Below the pieces are notes generated by a model, which was not told the origin of the DNA, ran no database searches, and saw only the letters and a list, made by a program, of their open reading frames with translations. 64,000 nt of DNA from Vondammii sp040505895. GTDB taxonomy: Bacteria > Pseudomonadota > Gammaproteobacteria > Chromatiales > Chromatiaceae. The stretch covers positions 62,001 through 126,000 of the forward strand of contig JBEVXU010000014.1 of NCBI GenBank assembly GCA_040505895.1, given 5' to 3'. Position numbers and translations under genes: made by a program. Positions 33,946 to 42,927 of the stretch are shown one piece after another; the stretch's first letter is position 1; every line of letters begins with the position of its first letter.

Positions 33946-34620
33946 ATGGATAGTAGCGACGAGCAAAAACCTCAGTGTCCGTTGGATGAGAGCGAGTGTC
34001 GGCATATCGAAGAGCTGATGGCGCTGCGTCTTCGCACCAATGAGCTCGAAGGGTTGGTGCATACTGATACACTTACCGGCCTCTTCAACTACCGCTACTT
34101 TCTTCTGGCTCTGGAGCAGGAGCTGGAACGTACCCGCCGCAGTGGTCACCCCACCTCCCTGGTAATGCTCGACCTGGACCATTTCAAGGGTGTTAATGAT
34201 ACTTGGGGTCATGAGGTGGGTAACCAAGTGCTGCGTCAGACCGCAGATATAATCGGGCAACTGCTGCGCCGGGTGGATCTTCCCTGCCGTTACGGCGGTG
34301 AGGAGTTTGTCCTTATTCTTCCGGCAACGCCTCTGCCTCGTGCCATCACTGTAGCTGAGCGGTTGCGACAGGCGATTGCGGATACCCCGATAGAGCTTGG
34401 GAGTGAGAGTTTTTCTGTGACCGTCAGTATGGGGGTGAGTGTCTATGGCAGAAACAGCAAAATGACCTCAGACGCCCTTATTCAGGAAGCTGATGCCCTG
34501 CTCTATCAGGCAAAGGAGGGGGGGCGAAATCGTGTTGAACATACCGCTCTGGATGAAGCCAGGCCGGCTGGACAGGTTAGCAAGGATGAGAAGAGTGCAC
34601 TATTTGATGATTTCGATTAA
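33946..34620 (+). CDS. Diguanylate cyclase (GGDEF domain)
   Basis: A 224-residue protein, mostly one GGDEF domain that makes cyclic di-GMP from two GTP. The catalytic motif is 'RYGGEEF'. The inhibitory I-site RxxD is kept five residues earlier ('RRVDLPCRYGGEEF'). Metal and substrate residues are present in 'MLDLDHFKGVND'. The 45-residue N-terminus is polar with two Cys and a short helix but no sensor domain or membrane helix, so activity may depend on partners. Its last bases overlap the next gene. Confidence 0.93.
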   Translation: MDSSDEQKPQCPLDESECRHIEELMALRLRTNELEGLVHTDTLTGLFNYRYFLLALEQELERTRRSGHPTSLVMLDLDHFKGVNDTWGHEVGNQVLRQTADIIGQLLRRVDLPCRYGGEEFVLILPATPLPRAITVAERLRQAIADTPIELGSESFSVTVSMGVSVYGRNSKMTSDALIQEADALLYQAKEGGRNRVEHTALDEARPAGQVSKDEKSALFDDFD

Positions 34621-35119
34621 CCGGAGTTTTCCATGCTTGGCTGTGCCGGTACGCCGTTGTATTACGGGTCTCCTGGCTTTTCTCTGCATAGTGATTGTGG
34701 CTAGTCCCACGGTGATGGCCGGCATCTATCGTTGGGTTGACGAAAACGGCAAAGTTCACTTTACCGACCGTCCGCCAGCAGACCAGAAAACCAAACAGGT
34801 TAAAATCCGCCAGTTGGAAAATGGTGACCGGAAAGACGGGGTGCAAACTGAGGCGGAGCGCAAACAGTTGCAGCAGAGGCTGCTGGACAGTTATCGGCAG
34901 GATCGTGAGGCAAAACAGGAAGCTGCCACGAAGAAGAAAAAAGAGGCTCATGAGCGGGAGGTCAGGTGCATATATGCAAAAGATCAGCTGCGGGAGTATC
35001 GGGATGCATCGGGACTCTATGAGCCCCAAGCTGATGGTAGCCGCAGAATACTCTCCAAAGAGGCTCATGCGGCAACCATCGAGCGGATAAGAAAAACGGT
35101 CGAGCGGTGGTGCGATTGA
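34607..35119 (+). CDS. DUF4124 domain protein
   Basis: A secreted protein of about 170 residues. A hydrophobic signal segment ('ITGLLAFLCIVIVASPTVMA') is followed by the DUF4124 motif 'GIYRWVDENGKVHFTDRPP' and a highly charged Lys/Glu/Gln-rich coiled region. ATG 34607 overlaps the GGDEF gene; GTG 34643 is a reasonable alternative start that gives a tidier signal peptide. Function of DUF4124 is unknown; many members are periplasmic. Confidence 0.82.
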   Translation: MISINRSFPCLAVPVRRCITGLLAFLCIVIVASPTVMAGIYRWVDENGKVHFTDRPPADQKTKQVKIRQLENGDRKDGVQTEAERKQLQQRLLDSYRQDREAKQEAATKKKKEAHEREVRCIYAKDQLREYRDASGLYEPQADGSRRILSKEAHAATIERIRKTVERWCD

Positions 35120-35151
35120 CCCCGTCGGGTCAACCAGAGGTTCCAGGAAGT

Positions 35152-35895
35152 ATGTCGATCAAACCGTTGTTAAAGAAAAAACTTTCAGTCTGGCCGGCAC
35201 GTCTCGATCTGTTGCAGAGTGCTACTGGTCTGTTGCTCGCCCTGTTTATGTGGCTGCACATGTTCTTTGTCTCCTCCATCCTCATTGGTAAGGATGCGTT
35301 TTGGGGGATGGCGCGCTTCTTTGAAGGCTACTTCTTCCTCGGTTACCCACTGCCTCTTCTGGTGAGTCTATTCGTCGCCGCGGTGTTACTGTTATTGTTG
35401 GTTCACGCCCTGCTTGCACTGCGCAAGTTTCCCGCCAGCTGGCGTCAGTATCGGGGCTTCTGGCTGCATATGGGACGGATGAGTCATGCCGACACCAACC
35501 TATGGATGGTGCAGGTTGTTACCGGCTTCCTGATGTTTTTTCTCGCCCCGGCACATCTCTATATCATGCTCTCCCAGCCTGAACTGATCGGTCCCTACGC
35601 ATCTGCCGACAGAGTCTGGAGCGGTCGCCTCTGGCCTCTTTATCTACTGCTGCTGTTTGCCGTAGAGCTCCACGGTGTAGTGGGTCTCTATCGTCTGGCG
35701 GTGAAGTGGGGCTGGTTTTCCGCAGCTGACCCCGGACAGACGCGCAGGCGACTGAAACGGCTGAAGTGGGCGCTGACCAGCTTCTTCCTGATTCTTGGTC
35801 TGACAACCCTTGGCGCCTTTGTGAAGATCGGTATTGAACATGCCCCCCATGAGGGTGAGCTTTATACACCCGCCTGGGTGGAGGCACATCAATGA
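35152..35895 (+). CDS. frdC: Fumarate reductase cytochrome b subunit (Wolinella type)
   Basis: A 247-residue protein with five membrane helices, the single large diheme cytochrome b of type B quinol:fumarate reductases. Candidate haem histidines lie in 'MWLHMFFV', 'LVHALLAL', 'FWLHMGRMSH', 'APAHLYIM' and 'VELHGVVGLYRL'. ATG 35152 follows AGGAAG. The stop overlaps the frdA start (ATGA). Order frdC-frdA-frdB is that of Wolinella and Campylobacter operons, unlike the frdABCD of enteric bacteria. Confidence 0.93.
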   Translation: MSIKPLLKKKLSVWPARLDLLQSATGLLLALFMWLHMFFVSSILIGKDAFWGMARFFEGYFFLGYPLPLLVSLFVAAVLLLLLVHALLALRKFPASWRQYRGFWLHMGRMSHADTNLWMVQVVTGFLMFFLAPAHLYIMLSQPELIGPYASADRVWSGRLWPLYLLLLFAVELHGVVGLYRLAVKWGWFSAADPGQTRRRLKRLKWALTSFFLILGLTTLGAFVKIGIEHAPHEGELYTPAWVEAHQ

Positions 35896-37871
35896 AAGTG
35901 ATCTATACCGATGTACTGGTGATTGGTGGCGGCCTTGCCGGTATGCGCACCGCCATTGGTGTCAAACGCCGGGGATTGGAGACGCTGGTATTGTCACTGG
36001 TGCCTGCTAAGCGCTCCCACTCGGTGGCGGCTCAAGGTGGCATGCAGGCGAGCCTCGGTAACTGTGTCAAGGGGACGGGGGATAACGAGGATGTCCACTT
36101 TCAGGACACGGTGCGTGGCAGCGACTGGGGTTGTGATCAGGAGGTGGCGCGACTGTTCACTCATATGGCACCGAAGGCAGTGCGTGAGCTTGCCGCCTGG
36201 GGCGTATCCTGGAATCGCGTCACCAGAGGTGACCATGAGGTGGTTATTGGCGGCCAGAGAGAGACGCTGACCGCTCAGGACCGGGCTCACGGCTTGATCA
36301 CTGCACGGGACTTTGGCGGCACCAAAAAGTGGCGCACCTGCTATACCTCCGACGGCACCGGCCACGCCATGCTTTATGCTCTTGGTGACAGGGCCAACGC
36401 TGAAGAGGTGCCGGTACACGAGCGCAAAGAGGCGGTGGCGCTGATTCATGACGGGAAGCGCTGTCATGGTGCAGTTGTTCGCGACCTGATCAGTGGTGAA
36501 TTGAGTGCCTATCTGGCTAAGGCCTGCGTTATGGCAACCGGTGGGTATGGGCGGATATATGGTGTCTCAACCAATGCGGTGATTAACGAGGGTACAGGGC
36601 AGGCGCTGGCGCTGGAGACTGGTGTTGCTCCACTGGCTAATCTGGAGGCGGTACAGTTTCACCCCACGGCCATCGTGCCAGCGGGTATTTTGGTCACAGA
36701 AGGGTGTCGGGGCGATGGCGGCCTGCTGCGAGACAAAGATGGACACCGCTTCATGCCTGACTATGAGCCGGAGAAGAAGGAGCTCGCCTCCCGCGATGTG
36801 GTTTCCCGCCGCATGGCTGAGCACATGCGCGCCGGTAAGGGGGTGGAGAGCCCCTACGGTGACCACCTGTGGCTGGATGTTACGGTCCTCGGTGCCACCC
36901 ATATCGATAAAAAATTACGTGAAGTGAAGGATATATGTAACTACTTCCTCGGTATCGATCCCGCTAAGGAGTGGATACCGGTGCGCCCCACTCAGCACTA
37001 CTCCATGGGCGGCATCAGAACCGATTACCGGGGGGAAAGCCCCTGGCTCAAGGGGTTGTTCGCCTGTGGCGAAGTCGCCTGCTGGGATATGCACGGTTTT
37101 AACCGTCTGGGGGGCAACTCGGTGGCGGAGACCGTGGTCAGCGGCATGTTGGTCTCTGAGTATGTCGCCGATTTCTGCGAGGATGAAAAAGGGGGGCTGA
37201 ATCCCTCCGTCTCCCTGGCAGAGACGTTTGTTGCCAGGGAACAGCAGCGGCTGCAGCAGCTTTGCGATCGCGAGGGTGGAGAGAGTGCCGTCGAGCTGAA
37301 AAAAGAGATGGAGTCGATCATGATGGAGAGGGTCGGGCTGTTCCGTAACGGTACCGACCTGGAGACTGCTGTAGCGGCGCTCGAGTCTTTACTCAGTCGC
37401 AGCCGCCGGCTCTCCCTTGCCGACAATCGCCCCGGTGCCAATCCGGAACTGGTACTCGCCTACCGTCTGCCGCGAATGCTGAAGATCGCCATTGGTGTCG
37501 CTCTGGGCGCCTTGCAGCGTACCGAGAGTCGTGGGGCACACTTCCGAGAGGATCACCCCGGTCGCAACGACAGGGAGTGGCTGAATCGTAGCCTCTTTTT
37601 CTGGCGGGACGAAGAGGCGACGCGGCCTGAGGTGGAGTATCAGCCTCTCGATGTCAAAACGATGGAGCTGCCACCGGGATTTCGTGGCTATGGAGAGAAA
37701 AATATTACTGAACACCCGGATACACCGTCAAGACAGGCAGAGGTCGATGCTGAGGGAGCGTCCTCCGGTGCGGACCGACATCTCCTGCAAGACCGGCTGT
37801 TGCCATTTAGGCAGTTGTTGCCGGAAAAGTACCGTGGTGATAATGAACGCTTGGATGAGTTACCGGAATGA
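35892..37871 (+). CDS. frdA: Fumarate reductase flavoprotein subunit
   Basis: A 659-residue flavoprotein. The FAD fold is at the N-terminus ('VIGGGLAGMRTAIG'). The His that binds FAD covalently is in 'KRSHSVAAQGGM'. Catalytic and substrate loops include 'QFHPTAI', 'PTQHYSMGGI' and 'HGFNRLGGNSVAE'. It reduces fumarate, or oxidises succinate, in the cytoplasm, attached to FrdB and FrdC. It overlaps frdC by 4 bases and frdB by 4 bases, so the three genes are translationally coupled. Confidence 0.95.
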   Translation: MKVIYTDVLVIGGGLAGMRTAIGVKRRGLETLVLSLVPAKRSHSVAAQGGMQASLGNCVKGTGDNEDVHFQDTVRGSDWGCDQEVARLFTHMAPKAVRELAAWGVSWNRVTRGDHEVVIGGQRETLTAQDRAHGLITARDFGGTKKWRTCYTSDGTGHAMLYALGDRANAEEVPVHERKEAVALIHDGKRCHGAVVRDLISGELSAYLAKACVMATGGYGRIYGVSTNAVINEGTGQALALETGVAPLANLEAVQFHPTAIVPAGILVTEGCRGDGGLLRDKDGHRFMPDYEPEKKELASRDVVSRRMAEHMRAGKGVESPYGDHLWLDVTVLGATHIDKKLREVKDICNYFLGIDPAKEWIPVRPTQHYSMGGIRTDYRGESPWLKGLFACGEVACWDMHGFNRLGGNSVAETVVSGMLVSEYVADFCEDEKGGLNPSVSLAETFVAREQQRLQQLCDREGGESAVELKKEMESIMMERVGLFRNGTDLETAVAALESLLSRSRRLSLADNRPGANPELVLAYRLPRMLKIAIGVALGALQRTESRGAHFREDHPGRNDREWLNRSLFFWRDEEATRPEVEYQPLDVKTMELPPGFRGYGEKNITEHPDTPSRQAEVDAEGASSGADRHLLQDRLLPFRQLLPEKYRGDNERLDELPE

Positions 37872-38599
37872 GTCGAACCCTTAATTTCCATATTCTCCGG
37901 CACAACCCGGCAGATACTGAAAGCCGGCCTGAACTAGTGACCTATAATCTGGAAGAGACGCCGGGTATGACTCTGTTTATCGCCCTCAACCAGATTCGTG
38001 AAAATCAGGCCACTTCACTCGCTTTCGATTTTGTTTGTCGTGCAGGGGTCTGTGGTAGCTGCGGCATGATCATTAACGGTCGTCCGGGCCTCGCCTGCCG
38101 CACCCTTACCGAAGCGCTGCCCGACGAAATCACTCTGCTGCCTCTACCCACCTTCGAATTGATTGCCGACCTTTCAGTCAACACCGGCAACTGGATGAAC
38201 GCCATGAATCATCGGCTGCAGAACTGGGTACATCTTCACCAGGAGCCGGAGATAGATCGGATGGAGCCGCCGATGGAGCCGGAGCTGGCGGAGGCGATCT
38301 ATGAACTCGACCGCTGTATTGAGTGCGGCTGCTGCATCACAGCCTGTGGCACAGCGATTATGCGGGAGGGCTTTATCGGTGCTGTCGGGATCAACAAGGT
38401 TGCCCATTTTCGGCTCGATCCCAGGGATGATCGTAACGATGACGACTACTATCAAGTGATAGGAGATGACGACGGCGTGTTCGGTTGCATGAGTCTGCTT
38501 GGTTGTCAGGATCTTTGCCCTAAAGAGCTGTCGCTGCAGACCCAGATCGCCTTTATCCGCCGAAAGATGATGCTGAAGGGTTTATTTCCTGAAAAATAG
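37868..38599 (+). CDS. frdB: Fumarate reductase iron-sulfur subunit
   Basis: A 243-residue protein with the three expected clusters: 2Fe-2S in 'CRAGVCGSCGM' plus a later Cys in 'LACRTL', 4Fe-4S in 'CIECGCCITACG', and 3Fe-4S/4Fe-4S ligands in 'CMSLLGCQDLCP'. It carries electrons between the haems of FrdC and FAD of FrdA. Complete and last in the operon. Confidence 0.95.
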   Translation: MSRTLNFHILRHNPADTESRPELVTYNLEETPGMTLFIALNQIRENQATSLAFDFVCRAGVCGSCGMIINGRPGLACRTLTEALPDEITLLPLPTFELIADLSVNTGNWMNAMNHRLQNWVHLHQEPEIDRMEPPMEPELAEAIYELDRCIECGCCITACGTAIMREGFIGAVGINKVAHFRLDPRDDRNDDDYYQVIGDDDGVFGCMSLLGCQDLCPKELSLQTQIAFIRRKMMLKGLFPEK

Positions 38600-38734
38600 G
38601 CCGCTAATCATGTCATACACTTTTTCCGGCATAGGGGCTGCCTAACGGTCAACGGATTCCACTGTGGTATCCTTAGCGCCGATTATCAACAAGATTGACA
38701 GCTTCGGCCCGTGTAATGAGCTAGAGGAGTTATA

Positions 38735-39502
38735 TTGAAAGACAATAGCAAATTCTCTGCGACTGGGAGATCTCTCAAGGAAGGACCAGTCATTTATCAA
38801 GCGGAACATGATTCAATAGATGAGTACAGGGCAAAAAAGAACCTTACTCTGGCTGAACTTAACCATGTGTTTAAGATGTATCTGCACAAGCGTAGATCTC
38901 ATCGTGAAGATATCACCATAGTGGGGCAGTTCTCAGTCCTCTATAACGACCCGAGATTGATCTCATGGCACACCTTGAGCAAATCGGAACAGAGTGACGC
39001 CCTCTCCGATCTGGTGATAATGCCTGAGGTATACAATGATCTGATCACCCCAATGGGTACAACCGCTGGTGATGATCAGATAATAAAGGGGGTGGTGAAG
39101 GATGCCGTTCAGAATGCCATAGACAGCTTCTCCCATGCCGCATTTGTGCAGAAAAAGTATGTCACCCGTTTTCCTGGAATTAAGATCATCCTGTTTATGG
39201 ATCAGGCCAGTAAGCGGCTTGTTCTCGGGGTGATGGATAACGGCTTTGGGGAGTCAGTCAAAAAACCCAAAAAGTCTCACACCGGCGAGGAGTATGGTGA
39301 CGATATGGTGTCAAAAATCGTCGATTGGATGATACGGCGATTCGTTGCTAAGGATGAGAGTGAGGTCAGGTATGACATCGCCTACACCGGTGGCCAGGGT
39401 ATGGCATTGAAAAAGATTAATATTGAGCTGCAACTGGATGCAAAGGTCCATTTTATGGCATCAGGCGCGGCCTTCGAACTGACACTAAAAAATTACTTCT
39501 AA
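38735..39502 (+). CDS. Stand-alone GHKL-type ATPase-like protein
   Basis: A 255-residue soluble protein that I do not recognise by name. Its C-terminal half contains what look like the Bergerat-fold boxes: N box 'KDAVQNAIDS', G1 box 'VMDNGFG' and G2 box 'TGGQGMALKKI', with a final beta-strand 'GAAFELTL'. No histidine phosphorylation helix, sensor, membrane helix or receiver domain is present. The N-terminal 100 residues are basic and helical. TTG 38735 is the start, with AGAGGAG 5 bases upstream. Could be an anti-sigma-like kinase or a conflict-system ATPase. Confidence 0.65.
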   Translation: MKDNSKFSATGRSLKEGPVIYQAEHDSIDEYRAKKNLTLAELNHVFKMYLHKRRSHREDITIVGQFSVLYNDPRLISWHTLSKSEQSDALSDLVIMPEVYNDLITPMGTTAGDDQIIKGVVKDAVQNAIDSFSHAAFVQKKYVTRFPGIKIILFMDQASKRLVLGVMDNGFGESVKKPKKSHTGEEYGDDMVSKIVDWMIRRFVAKDESEVRYDIAYTGGQGMALKKINIELQLDAKVHFMASGAAFELTLKNYF

Positions 39503-39518
39503 TCCCCTGTACAGTCGT

Positions 39519-39799
39519 CTAGCCAATCTGCCAGTATCCTTGATGGACCATTTCGGTAATCTCATCGGCACTGACCGGTTTGCTGATAAGAAAGCCCTGC
39601 ATTTCGTCACAGTTCTCCCGCTGTAAAAATGCTCTCTGCTGTTCAGTCTCCACCCCTTCGGCTATTACCCGCAGATTAAGGCTGTGGGCCAGAGCGATAA
39701 TGGCGCGGCAGATGGCGGCATCATTGCCGTTATCCGGCAGGTCGCGAACAAATGACTGATCGATTTTGAGTCGGTCGATGTCGAGAAACATCAGTGCCA
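39519..39799 (-). pseudogene. GGDEF/EAL protein remnant (internal deletion, 5' missing)
   Basis: The minus-strand frame (positions about 39810 down to 39519) reads 'PLALMFLDID', which is the opening of a GGDEF domain, and passes directly into 'RLKIDQSFVRDLP', 'RVIAEGVETEQQ' and 'CDEMQGFLISKP', the last third of an EAL domain. The whole GGDEF core and the N-terminal two thirds of EAL are missing, as expected of a deletion between the similar DIDRFK and IDRLKID stretches. The frame can start at ATG 39791 (90 residues), but the EAL catalytic residues are gone. Confidence 0.82.
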
Positions 39800-39910
39800 G
39801 CGGCTGGAGAAGTGTGCTGCCTGATCACCAACAAACTCTTCCAGCATCTCGGTAATGCCGTGGGTATCGATCAGTGTGCCGTAGACATCGAATGCGAGAG
39901 TTAGGGCCAT
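39791..39910 (-). pseudogene. N-terminal fragment of a haloacid dehalogenase-like (type II) gene
   Basis: From ATG 39910 the frame reads 'MALTLAFDVYGTLIDTHG', the start of L-2-haloacid dehalogenases with the nucleophile Asp in FDVYGTL, then 'EEFVGDQAAHFSSRW'. After 39 residues it runs into a stop where the GGDEF/EAL remnant begins in another frame. The remaining 180 or so residues of a normal enzyme are missing. Confidence 0.82.
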
Positions 39911-40082
39911 GCAGGAATTCTTCTATCCTGAGATTTCACTCCCCTAAGGATAGTACAGTAGGGCGTACTCGCAGAAAGGTGGAGTTTTGGTAGTTGCAAG
40001 AGTCACTCCTGGTAGTCATGGGCTTATTTTATTGTATGGGTTATCCTGCCCGGTCTGACAGATTGCCGAGTGATAGAGAACC

Positions 40083-42791
40083 ATGGCTGTGACCCCCCCT
40101 TTTATCCTGGTAGATGGCTCCTCCTACCTGTTTCGCGCCTACCATGCGCTGCCACCTCTGACCAACTCCCACGGCGAGGCCACCGGCGCTATCGTCGGTG
40201 TGGTGAATATGCTGCGTAAGCTGATTGATGAGTATCAGCCGGAGCGAATGGCGGTGGTGTTCGATGCTCCAGGCGGCAGCTTTCGCAATCAGATGTATGA
40301 CCAGTACAAAGCCAACCGCCCCCCCATGCCCGATGACTTGCGGGAGCAGATAGAGCCCCTTCACCGCATCGTCGAGGCGATGGGGTTGCCGCTGCTGATG
40401 GTGCCCGGAGTGGAGGCGGACGATGTCATCGGTACCCTCGCCGCACAAGCCTCATCCCTTGAGATGAAAACGCTGATCTCAACTGGCGACAAGGACCTGG
40501 CACAGCTGGTGGACGAGCGGGTCACGCTGATCAACACTATGAACAACAGCCTGATGGATAGGGAGGGCGTGGTGGCGAAGTTTGGCGTCACCCCAGAGCA
40601 GATCATCGACTATCTAGCCCTTGTGGGCGACTCTTCCGATAATATTCCAGGTATCCCCAAGTGCGGTCCAAAGACCGCTGCCAAATGGTTGGGGGCCTAT
40701 GGCAACGCCGATCAGCTGGTGACTCATGCCGAAGAGATCAAGGGTAAGGTGGGTGAGTATCTGCGGGAGAATCTTGAGCAGCTTGCCCTCTCCCGCGAGT
40801 TGACTACCATCCGTCTTGATCTCGATCTGGGTGTTACGCCGGTCGACCTGAAGCCGGCGCCGCCCAATCGTAAAGCGCTGCATCAACTCTACAGCCGTAT
40901 CGAGGCGCGGCGCCTGCTTGCCACTCTGGAAGAGGGGGAGAGTGATATTGCCGAGGTGGAGAGCCCCCCGCCGCCGGAAACCCACTACGAGACGATACTC
41001 GAACAGGCCGATTTTGACCGCTGGTTGGCACGGTTGGAGAACGCCGACTGCTTCGCTTTTGATACGGAGACCACCAGCCTCGACTATATGCAGGCAGAGA
41101 TAGTCGGTCTCTCTTTTGCAGTTGAGGCGGGGGAGGCGGCTTATCTGCCGGTGGCGCATATCTATCCAGGAGCTCCACAGCAACTGGAGCGAGAGGCGGT
41201 GCTGGGGTTGATGAAGCCGCTGCTGGAAGATTCGAAGCACCTCAAGGTGGGGCAAAATCTGAAGTACGACATGAGCGTACTCGCTCGTTACGGCATTGAA
41301 CTACAGGGTATCGCCCATGACACCATGCTTGAGTCCTACGTCCTCGACTCTACCGCCACCCGCCACGACATGGACTCCTTGGCCAATAAGTACCTGGGAT
41401 TCAAGACCATCAAGTTCGAAGAGGTGGCGGGCAAGGGGGCGAAACAGCTCACTTTTGACCAGGTGCCCCTGGAGGCGGCATCGCCCTATGCGGCTGAGGA
41501 TGCCGATATTACACTGCGACTGCACCAGGCCTTGTGGCCAAAGCTGGAGAGTGAGCCCTCTCTGGCCAGGCTCTACAGTGAGCTGGAGGTGCCACTGCTG
41601 ACGGTGCTTTCGAAGATTGAGCGTACCGGTGTAGTGGTGGACAGTGCCATGCTGGAGCAGCAGAGCCGGGAGCTCGCGGTGACCATGCACGACCTGGAGC
41701 AGCAGGCCTATGAGATTGCAGGCCGTACCTTCAACCTGGGTTCGCCGAAGCAGATCGGTCATATCTTCTTTGAGGAGCTGGAGTTGCCGGTGATCTCAAA
41801 GACCCCGAAAGGTGCTCCCTCCACCGCTGAGTCTGTGCTGCAGGAGCTGGCGGATCAGGGACATGATCTGCCGGCACTGATTCTGCAACATCGCGGGCTG
41901 TCGAAACTAAAGTCCACCTATACTGACAAGCTGCCATTGATGGTGGACCGTGATAGTGGCCGGGTTCACACCTCCTATCATCAGGCGGTGGCGGCCACCG
42001 GTCGCCTCAGCTCGTCCGATCCCAATCTGCAGAATATCCCGGTACGCAGTGAGGAGGGGCGGCGTATCCGTCAGGCGTTTATCCCTGCCCCAGGCTACCG
42101 CATGGTGGCGGCGGACTACTCTCAGATCGAACTGCGCATCATGGCCCACCTCTCCGGTGACGAGGGGCTTTTGAGGGCGTTTGCCGAGGGTGTTGATGTC
42201 CATCGGGCCACCGCCGCCGAGGTATTCGGTGCCACCTCACCCGATGAGGTGACCAGTGATCAGCGCCGTTCCGCCAAGGCGATCAACTTCGGCCTGATCT
42301 ACGGCATGTCCGCCTTTGGCCTGGCCAAGCAGTTGGGAATCGGCCGTGGCGATGCCCAGAGCTACGTTGATCTATACTTCGAGCGCTACCCTGGGGTTCA
42401 GGCGTTTATGGATAGCACCCGTCTCGAAGCCCATGAAAAAGGCTATGTCGAGACGGTGTTTGGCCGTCGCCTCTATCTCCCCGAGATCAACTCTCGTAAC
42501 GGTATGCGCCGAGCGGCGGCGGAGCGCACCGCTATCAATGCGCCTATGCAGGGGACCGCTTCGGATATCATTAAACGCGCCATGCTGGCAGTGAGCAGCT
42601 GGATTGAGAAAGAGCGGCCACCACTACGGATGATGATGCAGGTACACGATGAACTGGTATTTGAGGTGCGTGAGGACCAGATGGAAGCCTGCAGCGCAAA
42701 GATCAGGGAGTTGATGGAGGGTGCGGCTGAACTAAAGGTGCCATTGGTGGTGGATGTGGGGGTCGGTGACAACTGGGATGAGGCTCACTGA
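40083..42791 (+). CDS. polA: DNA polymerase I
   Basis: A 902-residue three-domain polymerase. 5'-3' exonuclease (1-290): 'FDAPGGSFRNQMYDQYKANR', 'GVEADDVIGTLA', 'GDSSDNIPGI'. Proofreading domain (about 310-500): 'FAFDTETTSLD', 'GQNLKYDMSVL', 'YAAEDADITLRL' keep the acidic residues. Polymerase: motif A 'ADYSQIELRIMAHLS', motif B 'RRSAKAINFGLIYGMS', motif C 'QVHDELVFEV'. Complete. In many Gammaproteobacteria engB lies next to polA; here four glycan genes separate them. Confidence 0.97.
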   Translation: MAVTPPFILVDGSSYLFRAYHALPPLTNSHGEATGAIVGVVNMLRKLIDEYQPERMAVVFDAPGGSFRNQMYDQYKANRPPMPDDLREQIEPLHRIVEAMGLPLLMVPGVEADDVIGTLAAQASSLEMKTLISTGDKDLAQLVDERVTLINTMNNSLMDREGVVAKFGVTPEQIIDYLALVGDSSDNIPGIPKCGPKTAAKWLGAYGNADQLVTHAEEIKGKVGEYLRENLEQLALSRELTTIRLDLDLGVTPVDLKPAPPNRKALHQLYSRIEARRLLATLEEGESDIAEVESPPPPETHYETILEQADFDRWLARLENADCFAFDTETTSLDYMQAEIVGLSFAVEAGEAAYLPVAHIYPGAPQQLEREAVLGLMKPLLEDSKHLKVGQNLKYDMSVLARYGIELQGIAHDTMLESYVLDSTATRHDMDSLANKYLGFKTIKFEEVAGKGAKQLTFDQVPLEAASPYAAEDADITLRLHQALWPKLESEPSLARLYSELEVPLLTVLSKIERTGVVVDSAMLEQQSRELAVTMHDLEQQAYEIAGRTFNLGSPKQIGHIFFEELELPVISKTPKGAPSTAESVLQELADQGHDLPALILQHRGLSKLKSTYTDKLPLMVDRDSGRVHTSYHQAVAATGRLSSSDPNLQNIPVRSEEGRRIRQAFIPAPGYRMVAADYSQIELRIMAHLSGDEGLLRAFAEGVDVHRATAAEVFGATSPDEVTSDQRRSAKAINFGLIYGMSAFGLAKQLGIGRGDAQSYVDLYFERYPGVQAFMDSTRLEAHEKGYVETVFGRRLYLPEINSRNGMRRAAAERTAINAPMQGTASDIIKRAMLAVSSWIEKERPPLRMMMQVHDELVFEVREDQMEACSAKIRELMEGAAELKVPLVVDVGVGDNWDEAH

Positions 42792-42927
42792 TGATGGGTG
42801 CAGCCGGCCATGCCCTGGTGAGTACTATACTATGAGCACATAAGACACCACGCTGTTATCGCCGGGATATCCCGAGGATCAGTTGTTGTCATCTGACTCT
42901 GTTTTATTAGGATGGTGGTTGTAAGTT

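Noticed and set aside
39791..39910. Complete small HAD phosphatase
   Set aside because: Only motif I is present; motifs II to IV are missing, so it is a fragment.
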